DNA of 64,000 nucleotides, taken from positions 18,819,105 to 18,883,104 of the forward strand of contig NC_059081.1 of the NCBI RefSeq assembly GCF_020497125.1. The letters are read 5' to 3'. Positions 1 to 9,790 of the stretch are shown piece after piece (the stretch's first letter is position 1; each line of letters starts with the position of its first letter). The stretch comes from Mauremys mutica. Its lineage: Eukaryota > Chordata > Testudines > Geoemydidae. Position numbers and translations under genes: made by a program. The notes beneath the pieces are model-generated. The model was not told the DNA's origin and ran no database searches. It saw only the letters and a program-made list of their open reading frames with translations.

Positions 1-336
1 CAATTGGTATCAGAGGGCATGGGATGTCTTAGTGATGGCATTGATACAAATGGGTCAGACTGATGGATGCTCTGATTATGTAGCACAAATTCTCTAGAAA
101 AAGGTGTAGATGTGGACAAGCAGAATTACATCCTTCCCTAGTTGAAGAAGTGAGCGATCCTAGTTTACTTTCACGTTGGTGTTTATGATCATTATATTAG
201 TAGCAGTACTTCACTCTTCCTGGATTGTACATAGAATATTTATTGGATACATAGCTCAAAAGTTGTGCACTCAAGCTCTATGTATACTTCCTTTTTGCTG
301 CTTCACATTGCATTCACATTACCCTTCATAAACTAT
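1..336. other. Unannotated AT-rich sequence
   Basis: No open frame with coding character, splice-flanked exon or recognisable repeat was seen here. It looks like ordinary intronic or intergenic vertebrate DNA. Confidence 0.5.
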
Positions 337-434
337 AATAAGCTCTTCTGGGCCAGGACTGTCTCCGTATGCGCATGTGGAGCACCCCGCACAATGGGTC
401 CCTGACCCTGATGGAGGTCTCTAGGACTTACTGC
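337..434 (+). repeat. Old dispersed repeat, 'AAGCTCTTCTGGGCCAGGACTG' type (family unnamed)
   Basis: This stretch resembles the reverse complement of 24885-25000 and more weakly 54655-54735. All three share the order: AAGCTCTT, then GGGCCAGGACTGTCT or similar, then GCACAATGGG with CCTG, then a CTAGG segment. That is the layout of an abundant old sauropsid interspersed repeat. I cannot assign a family name from memory with confidence. No target duplication is visible. Confidence 0.5.
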
Positions 435-440
435 AATTTA

Positions 441-2026
441 AAGAAGAACCTTTCATTTCCCTTTTTGATTAACTGCTCTTGGCACAGAGAAGTCTTGTCA
501 GAATATTCCTAATTCCGAGATAGTAAAATTATACTGCCTCTGTTACTCACTGCAAGTAGCTAAGTCATCCTGAACAACAATATCACATTATGACTGGGAA
601 TCTAAATGCTATTAGAGATGAACAGAAAACTATAATTTCTGGAGCTCAGGGTAGTTTTTCTGGTTTTCCAGGCATTGCACTGAATATCTACCACTAAGCA
701 GTGCTGATGTGCTGTCAACAAGTAGTGTGAAATCAGGCACTCTAACCTCTGCTGAAGCAATATTCTGCAACATTTTGCAGTTTAGATAAGATTAACTTGT
801 AACATAACCCTGTCAAACATCCATGTTGCCACTGGATGAGAAGTTATCATCCACAGGTGAGAGAAACTTTCAGCTTCCAGGAAATTCACAGGAGGAAGAA
901 GCAAAAGTTATTCAAAAATATTCTTTTAGGAATTATCTCAAATATATAAAACATTACTTTGTAAAGCTGTTTTCTTGTACAGCTTTATTGATCTTTTCTG
1001 CATTACAGGCAATGCCCAACAGTCTCTGCTTTTTAATTATAAGTAAATAAATACTTTTTGAAAACATTGCCATGCTGTTACTTGAAGAGCAACTTACTGG
1101 TTAATACTTCCAGGTGAGGTTTGATGTTTACTATAATAATTAATAAACCATCATAACTGTTAATAACTGACTCACTTCACTTAAACTGGCACTGAAATCC
1201 AGCTGCCTTTGGATGGGATATAACTGGCATTATAACACTGCACATCATTGTAACTCTCTTTAGAACAAGCAGTGGAAAAATAATAAATTATCTAATTTAA
1301 ATAATAGTGGCAGTTCGAGGAATATGCCTGTGTCAAATTATGAATTACGTTTTGTGAAATATTGTTTGGTTGTTGCAGTCCTGAATTAGATAATCGTTTT
1401 GATAGTGGGCACCAGGTACATAGTGAACAGACAATAATCTCGGAATGTGAAGCTGGACTATTAACGGAATAGCTCTACTTTGGTAGAACAATGGAGTTGC
1501 TCTTGTAGAACCATTGGTTTTTGTTTTTTTTAAATATCTCTTTTCCCAGCAATCCCATGGGGGGGGGGGAAGATGGTGGTGGTTCATGCAACTTCCCCAG
1601 TGGAAGGACGTAAAGAGGAAAGTGTTAGATTGTTTTTTCAAAGAGACATGCTTTCTGGGAAAGGGAACCATGCCTTCACCAGAAAGAGAAGATGCCTCTG
1701 GGGAAGTGGGGCAGAAGGAGCTTGCCTTCCATCTCAAGTCACTGACCAAAACCCCAGGAATCTTGGAAGGAGAGGTGCCAGAGAGGGGAGCCTGCACTCT
1801 AGTAGAGGCCAGAACTAGAGACCGTGTCTAGCTGGACTCTGCTCAGACCCAGCTGTCTTGAAGCAGATGGGGTCCAAAACTTGGGTCTAATACAGAAGAC
1901 TAGTGACTGTCTGCAAGGAAGAATTCCACCAGGACAGTAGCGGGGGGAATTAGTTAAGCAGGATCCCTCCTCTTAATAAAACTGCCATTGGGCCTTTGAT
2001 GCCCATAATAAGGGCCTCAGTTCTAA
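441..2026. other. Mostly unique sequence, no gene seen
   Basis: Contains short open frames on both strands (for example around 1345-1831) with no signal peptide, domain or splice context; they overlap one another antisense and look like chance. A run of about ten G residues lies near 1560-1569. No mobile element was recognised. Confidence 0.5.
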
Positions 2027-2322
2027 AGGCTTGTCTATACTTCTGGCTAAATTGGCATTGCTGCGATCAATGCAGCGGTATCAATTTAGCGGGTCTGGTG
2101 AAGACAAGCTAAGTCGATAGTAGAGCACTCTCCCGTTGATGTCTGTACTCCACCTCTCCGAGAGGTATAAAGTAAGTAGGCAGGAGAGCATCTCCCGTTG
2201 ACATACCTTGGTGTAGACATTGCTGTAAGTTGACCTAAATTACATCGACTTCAATTAAGTAACGTACATAACTGAAGTAGCGTAACTTAGGTTGACTTAC
2301 AGCGTTACTGTAACCAGCCCTC
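2027..2322. mobile_element. MITE of the GGCTTGTCTACAC terminal-repeat type, copy 1
   Basis: Begins AAGGCTTGTCTATAC and ends in a diverged inverse of the same motif (CAGCCCTC). The interior contains short repeated blocks (CTCTCCCGTTGA occurs twice, at about 2128 and 2190). Related sequences lie at 2410-2608, 9541-9790 and 30645-30790, so this is a dispersed family. The size of roughly 200-300 bp and the absence of coding sequence suit a non-autonomous DNA transposon. The superfamily was not determined. Confidence 0.6.
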
Positions 2323-2409
2323 AGTCTCTTTTGAAAGACAGTATATTTTTCCCAGTGTGCTGGGGTGTGGTTATATGTAGCTATGTGGGCTTATTGTGCA
2401 GTTTTCTGT

Positions 2410-2608
2410 GGGCTAGTTTACACTAGAAGTGCTACATCGGTGCAGCTGCATAATAAAATCCACCTCCATGAAAGGCAGTAGCTATGTCGGCAGGAGAAGC
2501 TCTCCCACCGACTTAATACTGTCCACACTGGCGCTAAGGGGGTGGCTTATTCGTACCTCTGAGTGACGTAAATTATACTTAAGTGAGTGGCAGTGTAGAC
2601 CTGGCCTT
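2410..2608. mobile_element. MITE of the GGCTTGTCTACAC type, copy 2
   Basis: Left end GGGCTAGTTTACACTAG and right end CAGTGTAGACCTGGCC are imperfect inverted repeats of about 15 bp. The interior includes TATGTCGGCAGGAGAAGCTC, also found in diverged form in copy 1. It lies only about 90 bp from copy 1, so two members of one family sit side by side in direct orientation. Confidence 0.65.
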
Positions 2609-2609
2609 A

Positions 2610-3134
2610 GTGTTGCTTGTCTGTCCTGAGGGGAGAGAAGGGGCAGTGTTTTGAGGCAATTTAGGATGGCTGCTGTTACATAGCAAGTCTCACACAGTCT
2701 CTCTCATAGAGACTTGTTTTATTTCTATTATTCTAAATTACAAAGTCTTCCATGTTGAAAGCCACTAGGGATGGAAAACGTTACATGCACAGAGGAAGAT
2801 TTCCATAGACCCACAGGGAAGATTTCCACTTGCTGGATCACTTCCTGCAGTGCTTGGATTCCATTTTTATGCATTATAATTGTTTTTTAGATATTTGCAT
2901 GAGAAGACCGGTAAAGAAAGGAGACTAAATCATCCCAAACCATCTGCTAGAATATAAATTCACTCAGAGCAAAGTTGTGTTGCTGTTGCTCATGCTGAAT
3001 AGCCATTTACTCCACAAATAGACCTAATTGATTTTAATGGGACCCTTTGGAGAGTAAGGTCCTACTCTAGTGTGGAAAAGGATATTACAATCTGGCTCTT
3101 GGTGACAGAGCTTGTGATAAGGCCTAGTATTTAG
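2610..3134. other. No gene seen
   Basis: AT-rich non-coding sequence with no convincing ORF, splice pair or repeat boundary. Confidence 0.45.
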
Positions 3135-3409
3135 TCAGTATTGCCAATCTCAAGTTCAAAATTGCAACTGAGGTCCCCCCACAATCATATTTTAAAGAAT
3201 AATAAAATTTGGGGTTTTCTTATTTTTGAGCCTCTTAAGATTCACGTTTTCAAGCTTTTCTCCACGGCCATAAGGGCAAGATACTTTTATATTTTTTTTA
3301 AAAGAAAAAGCTGAGATTCTTGCATAACATAACTTCAGGAGCTGAGGCTTTAAGAAAAACACCAACTATTGTTTGGGTCATGATAAAATAAGAGAGTTAG
3401 CAACACTGA
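3135..3409. mobile_element. 275-bp MITE with TCAGTATTGCCAATCTC ends
   Basis: The left terminus TCAGTATTGCCAATCTC and the right terminus GAGAGTTAGCAACACTGA are imperfect inverted repeats of 17-18 bp. The interior is AT-rich and non-coding, with near-palindromic stretches around 3285-3310. This is typical of a non-autonomous DNA transposon. No target duplication was established. Confidence 0.55.
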
Positions 3410-4350
3410 GTTTTTATTTCTAGAATAATTTTAATGTTTATTTTTAGCCAAAGTTCTTTTAGCACATGGCAGCTGTGCATAGTCAAGTTTGTATTAAATA
3501 ATCTGGGCACATAATATTATTTTACAAATTGTATGATCTGTTGTTTAATAAGGGAAAATAACAAAAGAAATGAAAATATGCAGATATTTCCCCTGATATA
3601 TTTTGAATAAAAAAAATCTTGCTTGTTAAACAAGACCAGAATTTTGAATCAGTGACTTAACAGGAAAATATTGTTTAGATTCTATTATGACGACTTTGTT
3701 TTACATTAGAAATTGTGAAAAGCAATGAATTAGTGAAGTACATACTAACTACTGGGTGGCTTGGTTTAAGAATGTAGCATATGTAGGACAAGATGCTTCA
3801 TTTCTTGCCACTTTCTCCTGTATACTAGGCTTGATTTATGTGTGAGCAGGAATTTATTCTAATTCAGGGTAGAGCTTGGAAGATATATGGATCAAAGACC
3901 TGTGGAACATTTCCTGGTATTTTTTCCTTAATCACTTTACATGTCACAATTTTGTTATGATATGGTTTTAGGAAGGATCCAAACTGAGAGAATTGCTTTC
4001 TCTGTGCAGCCACAATTGTCAGCAAAAATCTTATTGCACATCAGACTTTTTAAAGGATTTCAGATCCAAAATAAATGTTTACATTATATCAGTAGAAATA
4101 GCACGATTATTAAAAATAATTGAATTTAGATTACAGAAGTGGGTCAAATGCTTCCAGTTCACTCAAACTGGATGTACCAATGGCAAATGTCTACCTACTT
4201 CAATGAAAGTAGGATCAGGCCCAGAGATTACAATAGTTCAGATATTCAATCATGTAGCTGTTACTCTTGATGATAGGCAGGTAAACTGAACATTCTAAGT
4301 ATAGTCAGTGGCCTCTAATTACTACAGTTATTTCTTGAAAGAGTTTAGGC
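3410..4350. other. AT-rich unique sequence
   Basis: No repeat ends or coding exon recognised. Small overlapping frames at about 3941-4289 have no domain features. Confidence 0.45.
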
Positions 4351-4654
4351 TAGGGCTGTCAATTAATTGCAGTTAACTCACATGATTAACTCAAAAAAAT
4401 TAATCGCGATTTAAAAAAAAGTAATCAGTTTTAATCGCACTGTTAATAAATGTCAATTGGTATTCTATTGTTTAAGTATTTTGGATGTTTTTCTACATTT
4501 TCAAATATATTGATTTCAATTATAATACAGAATACAAACTGTACAGTGCTCACTTTACATTATTCTTACAAATATTTGCACTGTAAAAATAATAAAAAGA
4601 AATAGTATTTTTCAATTCACCTCATACAAGTACTGTAGTGTAATCTTTGTTGTG

Positions 4655-5192
4655 AAAGCGCAATTGTGGCCTCATCTGGAGTACTGTGTCCAGTGTTGGG
4701 CCCCACACTACAAGAAGGATGTGAAAAAATTGGAAAGAGTCCAGCGGAGGGCAACAAAAATGATTAGGGGGCTGGAGCACATGACTTATGAGGAGAGGCT
4801 GAGGGAACTGGGATTGTTTAGTCTGTGGAAGAGAAGAATGAGGGGGGATTTGATAGCTGCTTTCAACTACCGGAAAGGGGGTTCCAAAGAGGATGGCTCT
4901 AGACTGTTCTCAGTGGTAGCAGATGACAGAACAAGGAGTAATGGTCTCAAGTTGCAGTGGGGGAGGTTTAAGTTGGATATTAGGAAAAACTTTTTCACTA
5001 GGAGGGTGGTGAAGCACTGGAATGTGTTACCTAGGGAGGTGGTGGAATCTCCTTCCTTAGAGGTTTTTAAGGTCAGGCTTGACAAAGCCCTGGCTGGGAT
5101 GATTTAGTTGGGAATTGGTCCTGCTTTGAGCAGGGAGTTGGACTAGATGACCTCCTGAGGTCCCTTCCAACCCTGATATTCTATGATTCTAA
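4655..5192 (+). mobile_element. 5'-truncated CR1 LINE, ORF2 C-terminus and 3' tail
   Basis: An open frame of 151 codons (4652-5107) reads [28 protein letters not shown] and [13 protein letters not shown], the conserved C-terminal part of CR1 ORF2 seen also in the intact element at 14743-17718. The 3' untranslated tail TTGGACTAGATGACCTCCTG followed by CCTTCCAACCC ends in ATTCTATGATTCT, a classical CR1 3' end. The reading frame is intact, so this insertion is fairly young. The CR1 lies inside hAT sequence. Its tail closely matches that of the SINE at 33231-33395. Confidence 0.9.
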
Positions 5193-5275
5193 TTTACAAA
5201 TATAGATTGTTGTTACATAACTGCACTCAAAAATAAAACAATGTAAAACTTTAGAGCCTACAAGTCCACTCAGTC

Positions 5276-5509
5276 CTACTTCCTGTGCAGCCAATTCCTA
5301 AAACAAACAAGTTTGTTTACACTTACAGGAGATAATGCTGCCCACTTCTTATTTATAATGTCACCTGAAAGTGAGAACAGACATTTGCATGGCACTTTTG
5401 TAGCTGACATTGCAAGGTATTTGCATGCAAGATATGCTAAACATACGTATGCCCCTTCATGCTTCGACCACCATTCCAGAGGACATGCTTCCATGCTGAA
5501 GACGCTCAT
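5276..5509 (-). pseudogene. hAT transposase C-terminal (dimerisation) domain fragment
   Basis: The minus-strand frame of 77 residues includes CPLEWWSKHEGAY, LACKYLAMSATKVPCKCLFS and SGDIINKKWAALSPVSVNKL. This is the signature of the hATC dimerisation domain (W next to a KHE stretch, then LA-KYL, then a V/P/S-F-S-GDI block), which hAT transposases use for dimerisation at the C-terminus. The upstream RNase-H-like catalytic part is absent, so this is a dead fragment. A second copy lies at 5781-6057 plus 6772-6850 in the opposite orientation. Confidence 0.8.
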
Positions 5510-5780
5510 TTAAAAAAAATGTGTTAATTAAATTTGTGACTGAACTCCTTGGGGGAGAATTGTATGTCTCCTGCTCTGTTTTACCCACATTCTGCCATAT
5601 ATTTCATGTTATAGCAGTCTCAGATGATGATCCAGCATGTTGTTCATTTTAAGAACACTTTCACTGCAGATTTGACTAAACGCAAAAATGATACCAATGT
5701 GAGATTTCTAAAGATTAGCTACAGCACTGGACCCAAGGTTTAAGAATCTGAAGTGCCTCACAAAATCTGAGAGGGATGAG

Positions 5781-6057
5781 GTGTTGAGCATGCTTTCAGA
5801 AGTCTTAAAAGAGCAACACTCTGATGCGGAAACTACGGAAACGGAACCACCAAAAAAGAAAATCAACCTTCTGATGGTGGCATCTGTCTCGGATGCTTTG
5901 GATTGTCATCGAGCAGAACCTATCATCAGCATGGACCCATGTCCTCTGGAATGGTGGTTGAAGCATGAATGGACATATGAATCTTTAGCACATCTGGCAC
6001 GTAAATATCTTGCAACAGCAGTTAAAACAGTGCTATGCGAAGACCCGTTCTCACTTT
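5781..6057 (+). pseudogene. hAT transposase C-terminal fragment, sense copy
   Basis: The open frame reads LSEVLKEQHSDAE, a KKKINLL basic patch, then DPCPLEWWLKHEWTYESL and AHLARKYLATAVKTVLCEDPF. The last part aligns with the hAT dimerisation-domain fragment on the opposite strand at 5276-5509. The frame enters LTR sequence at 6058 and is terminated artificially. Upstream sequence (GCACTGGACCCAAGGTTTAA) still encodes a recognisable ALDPRF-like block with a stop after it. No intact transposase is encoded. Confidence 0.75.
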
Positions 6058-6771
6058 TGTTAATACACCCTAGGCAAACATTGTCTGGCCAAGCCCCTGC
6101 GTGACCCGCACGAGAACCTGGGACCCAGAAAAATGGGGCAAGGAACACTGCAGGACCTTATTAAGGCATAACAACGGCCACCCAGAAACAAGGAAGTACA
6201 CTCTCAGGTGAAACCTTCTGCGATTCTAAAACATCTCCTAATAAGGCAATAAAGAGCTGCCCTAAGTGACCAACCAATTATCGCACGCTCTGTACCTATT
6301 AGGGACCCTATAACTTCAGCCGGCACTTTTGGAGGTTGGACTAGATGATCTCCTGAAGTCCCTTCCAACCCTAATAATCTAATAATAATCTATGATTCAA
6401 TAGAATCATACCGAAGCCCAACCCTTCGAGGACTGATCACCCAAGACCAGGCTCTCCCACTCCCAAATTCCTCCCAAGCACGACTCAAGTGCTGGCTCGT
6501 AATGCATGCGGTACAAATTCTACTACTTTGTTTTGCTCTAAGTATTTTAACTCTCCTGTTAAATTTTGCTAACATCGTCTTGTTCAAGGGTTTGTATGCA
6601 TTTGTGGGTAACTTTTGTGTGTGTGTTAAGTCATATGTAAGTTAGCTAAGCTATCAATAATTAAAAGACAATTAATTCCGCATCTTAGACTTCATGCTCT
6701 GTCACTCCTCCTCCTCCGAGAACCAGAAAGAACCACCCTCAACGAAAATTAAGTGAGCGTTAACATTAACA
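6058..6771 (+). mobile_element. Solo LTR of an endogenous retrovirus, perfect 5-bp TSD
   Basis: The element starts TGTTAAT and ends ATTAACA, a perfect 7-bp inverted terminus beginning TG and ending CA. It is flanked by ACTTT at 6053-6057 and ACTTT at 6772-6776, a 5-bp target duplication. Removing it rejoins the hAT coding sequence across the F-S-x-S-G-D-I block, which proves the insertion. An ATTAAA at 6660-6665 could be the polyadenylation signal in plus orientation. No internal viral genes are present, so this is a solo LTR. A CR1 tail (6331-6398) lies inside it. Confidence 0.85.
6331..6398 (+). mobile_element. Short CR1 3' tail inside the solo LTR
   Basis: GGAGGTTGGACTAGATGATC followed by TCCTGAAGTCCCTTCCAACC and CTATGATTC is the CR1 3' end; only about 68 bp inserted, a severe 5' truncation (or the tail of a SINE sharing it). 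It is followed by AATAGAATCATA, making a perfect 8-bp inverted repeat (TATGATTC/GAATCATA) at the junction. Confidence 0.75.
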
Positions 6772-6940
6772 ACTTTCAGGTGACATTGTAATCAAGAAGC
6801 AGGCAGCATTATCTCCTGCAAAATGTAAACAAACTTGTAGGCTCTGAAGTTTTACACTGTTTTATTTTTGAATGCAGTTATTTGTTGCACATAATTCTAC
6901 ATTTGTAAGTTCAACTTTCATGATAAAGAGATTGCACTAC

Positions 6941-7319
6941 ATCTCTCCCTTTCACTTTGTTGTGTTCACTTAATTGAGTCCTATCTAAAGTCACCTCCTT
7001 AGGGAAAATCAGGCCCTTGGGAAAGTTATATTTTTGTCTTTTTTTGCGTTCATGACTTTAAGATATTCAGATTTGCTGTCCCCCACCCCTCATGGTAACA
7101 TATCTGCTTCTATTAAGACACTATGAAGAGTGTGATTTTTAATATGACAATAATACTCTGGCATGTCGGAGTTAAATATGAATGCAATCTCTTTCTGAAC
7201 AAGGAAACCAGTGGGTGACTATTTTTCACGGGACATGAGATCATCACAAGAAAGGGTTTTCAGCAAAGATATGTAATGTGACAGCTAATTTGGGATTCCT
7301 TTAAGACACCTTAAAAGGG
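6941..7319. other. No gene seen
   Basis: Unique-looking AT-rich sequence without a supported ORF or repeat boundary. Confidence 0.4.
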
Positions 7320-7425
7320 CCCTGATTTTTAGAATATGTGGTGCACGCATTTTCTGAAAATTAAGTGTCTTTCAGGTGTTTCATGATGGGTACCCAAAAT
7401 CACTAGCCCCTTTTGTTAAAACAAA
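7320..7425. mobile_element. Degraded MITE, 'CCTGATTTTTAGAA' type
   Basis: GGCCCTGATTTTTAGAATAT, then a TTTCTGAAAATTAAG inverse, then GGTACCCAAAATCACTAG resembles a turtle-type palindromic dispersed repeat with a trailing segment. Boundaries are approximate and the family was not named. Confidence 0.4.
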
Positions 7426-7494
7426 GGGGAGAGGTATGGGGTTGGGTGGCTGGAGTGCATATATTTACTTTTCTTTATTTTTTCCGTTAAGGCA

Positions 7495-7742
7495 CAAATA
7501 AAGTGAAGGTAATTAACCACTGGAACAACTTACCTAGGAATATGGTGAATTCTTCATCATTTGAAGTCTTAAAAAAATCCCATCTTGATTTAAAAAGATA
7601 CTATAGCTCAAGCAGAGGTTATGGGCTTGATGCTGAAATTATTGGGTGAGGTTCTTTGGCCAGTGTTATACAGGAGGGCAGATTAGATTATTATAATGGT
7701 CCTTCTGGCTGTAAAATCTGGGAATCTTTATTACAATAAAAC
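7495..7742 (+). mobile_element. Old CR1 fragment, ORF2 C-terminus and 3' UTR
   Basis: Translation reads VKVINHWNNLPRNMVNSSSF then EVLKKS, matching the last conserved block of CR1 ORF2 ([11 protein letters not shown] in the intact copy). It continues into a typical old CR1 3' UTR with GGGCTTGATGCTGAAATTAT and CAGATTAGATTATTATAATG. Frameshifts and substitutions show it is old. Confidence 0.75.
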
Positions 7743-8034
7743 TACTAATTAAAATATTTTATGGAAAATAGAAGGAAACAAAATATTCAACCTAATAAAT
7801 GAGTGCATTACCAAAAATTTCCTGTTCTTAAGGGGAAAAATGTAAAAAGAAAAAGAGAAAATTGAGTGGATGGAATATGGATTTAGAAACCGTTTAGCTG
7901 CATTGGAATGGAAATGCAGAGGTTCAATTGCAGAATACACAATACTAGCTCCTTCCCCTCACCCCATTACTGAAGGGCTACTTCACCTTGAATTAAGGTT
8001 AACGACTTATGCTAAACAATCTGTTCCACAGTGT

Positions 8035-8170
8035 ATTTAGCTGTGGCACTGAGTACACTCTGTGTAAGCTCACGAGTTTGTCTCTTTCACCAACAGAAGT
8101 TGGTCCAATAAAAGATGTTACCTCACCCACCTTGTCTCTCTAAAATTCTGGGATCAACACAGCTACCACA
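8035..8170 (+). repeat. Dispersed retroposon, 'CACCAACAGAAGTTGGTCC' type
   Basis: The core CACCAACAGAAGTTGGTCC, then AATAAAAGATGTTACCTCAC, then GGGATCAACACAGCTACCA ends in a motif parallel to ACTAACACGGCTACCCC in the repeats at 27877 and 52272. It appears to be a relative of that SINE-like group. Family not named; boundaries approximate. Confidence 0.5.
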
Positions 8171-9540
8171 AAATCAGTTTGGAGGGCTGTTAGGTGATGG
8201 GTTTGGATAAATGTAGTCTAGTGCAGTATAAGTGCACTTAAAAAAAGTGAATTGATAGAAAAGTGAGGGAAAATAATTGTATTCCTGCATCAAAACTCCA
8301 TATCCAATGGATGCCCCGTGGAATAACATTTTTTAGCTCTGGCAGGAACTCTTAATCCTCCTCTGGATGAGAGTTAGGGTGTGTTAACAGCTGGCATTTA
8401 ACCGAAGGAGAAAAAGGGAAAATGTGGAAAGAGTAAAATTTCTAATTTCTGTACAAATGTTGTCATGTAGTAATAGACTGTGAGATTCAGTTAAGCAAAT
8501 ATGTAAAAAGTGAAGTAGACTCCTGAACTATTCTTTCACCATTTCAGTGTTGTCTTATGCTGTCTCCAGTGCTTGCAGTGTCTAAGTAGCACTGATTTAA
8601 ATATATCTCTGGAATTAAAATATCAAAAGTTTATGTTCTGAAGCATCCAGAATAACTGTTTTAGAACAAAATGTTTATGGTATGTGTAGCAACTTCACCA
8701 GGGGAGTTTAAGATGGGATGATAAATAACTTTGGCAATAAATACATAAAAAGATGAATAAATAACTGTGGGCTAGATTCACTGAAGCTGGTGCATGGAGG
8801 TATAAATTACACTTCCCTTTGTTTGAGGGGGATTTGCCCCAGGGGAATTTAAGCCTCTGCCACTGATGATTTTCCTTCTAAGGTTTCTACTAGGTGGTGC
8901 AGCTTGATTTTTACAGTTGGGTGTTAGAGGCTACTGACCTGAAGGGGATATAGTGAATTGGTGTGTATCCTGGCCAAGCCTCTTCCATTCCTTCCTGTGG
9001 AGGGGTGGTTGTGGCCTCCTCCCTAGACTGCCAGAGCACTGTGCTATAGTTTGCATCATCAGAGACCACTATAAATCTTAGATGAATCTAAGCATGCTTC
9101 TACGCGTGGGTGGGTGTGCAGTGTGCGCATGTGGAGGGAGGGAGAGAGAAGGGGCCAGATAAAACAGTTGTGTTTTATATTCTAATTTTAAAAAGAAATC
9201 CTGAAGTTAATACTAATACTAATAGGTGACGTTTACAAGATTTGTTAAATAGAATTGATGATGATGTTCATAAATATATTCAAATGAGATCAACATGAGA
9301 CTATGCACAATTATATAATAGGAAGCACAAAGCTTTTTATTTATTTTTAAGATACTACCCTGGAGCAAATGGGCATTAATTCTCCTCCCCACCCCGCCTT
9401 GCTTTTTCTTACTAATTTGTTGTTTGTGAGTTCACAGTTGACTGGTCAGGTCTTCCATACTAAGAAAACCCCTATATAGATGGATGATATTCAGCAAGCT
9501 ACTTCTAAAGATGCGGAAATATTGTTTTTTAGATATTCTA
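8171..9540. other. No gene seen
   Basis: AT-rich non-coding sequence. No supported ORF; isolated G-rich stretch near 9110-9150. Confidence 0.4.
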
Positions 9541-9790
9541 AGGCCATGTCTACACTAGCACTTACGCCAGCAAAATGTAAGTTGCTCAGGAGTGTGTTTG
9601 TTCACACCCCAGAGTGACAAAAAAATTTCCGGCATAAGTGCTTGTGAGCACAGCCCTCTGCTGGTGGGAGACGCGCTCCTGCCAACATAGCTGCTGCTAC
9701 TTATTGAGCTAGTTTTGTCATCAGAATAAATTGGCTACACAAGCGCTCTTACAGCATCACAGCGGTGCCACTGTAAGCTTAGACATGGGC
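9541..9790. mobile_element. MITE of the GGCTTGTCTACAC type, copy 3
   Basis: Left end AAGGCCATGTCTACACTAGC and right end AAGCTTAGACATGGGCC are imperfect inverted repeats. The interior has GCCAGCAAAATGTAAGTTGC and a GAGACGCGCTCCTGCC block comparable to copies 1 and 2. Non-coding, about 250 bp. Confidence 0.65.

Larger units (their letters stand above)
4351..5515 (-). mobile_element. hAT transposon remnant, 3' half, antisense copy (with CR1 insertion)
   Basis: The left end TAGGGCTGTCAATTAAT begins a terminal region full of TTAATCGCGATT-like blocks, the end type of a widespread vertebrate hAT group. Minus-strand coding for the hAT C-terminal dimerisation domain occupies 5276-5509, followed by an AT-rich 3' flank that runs to the terminus. 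A 5'-truncated CR1 (about 4655-5192) interrupts that flank; hAT-type sequence resumes at AATTTACAAATATAG. The remnant ends abruptly near 5515, where a second, oppositely oriented 3' half of the same family begins. Confidence 0.75.
5516..6940 (+). mobile_element. hAT transposon remnant, 3' half, sense copy (split by a solo LTR)
   Basis: Plus-strand hAT transposase-derived sequence runs from about 5525 through 6057, is broken by an LTR at 6058-6771, and resumes at 6772 with TTCAGGTGACATTG (the F-S-G-D-I block) on to GATTGCACTAC near 6940. The sequence is a diverged second copy of the 5276-5509 region in inverted orientation. Sequence typical of the hAT terminus is not found beyond about 6940, so this copy is truncated at its 3' end. 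Confidence 0.7.

Noticed and set aside
1345..1831. Overlapping frames of 150 and 105 codons on opposite strands
   Set aside because: No domain, signal peptide, splice context or composition of a real gene; antisense overlap suggests chance.
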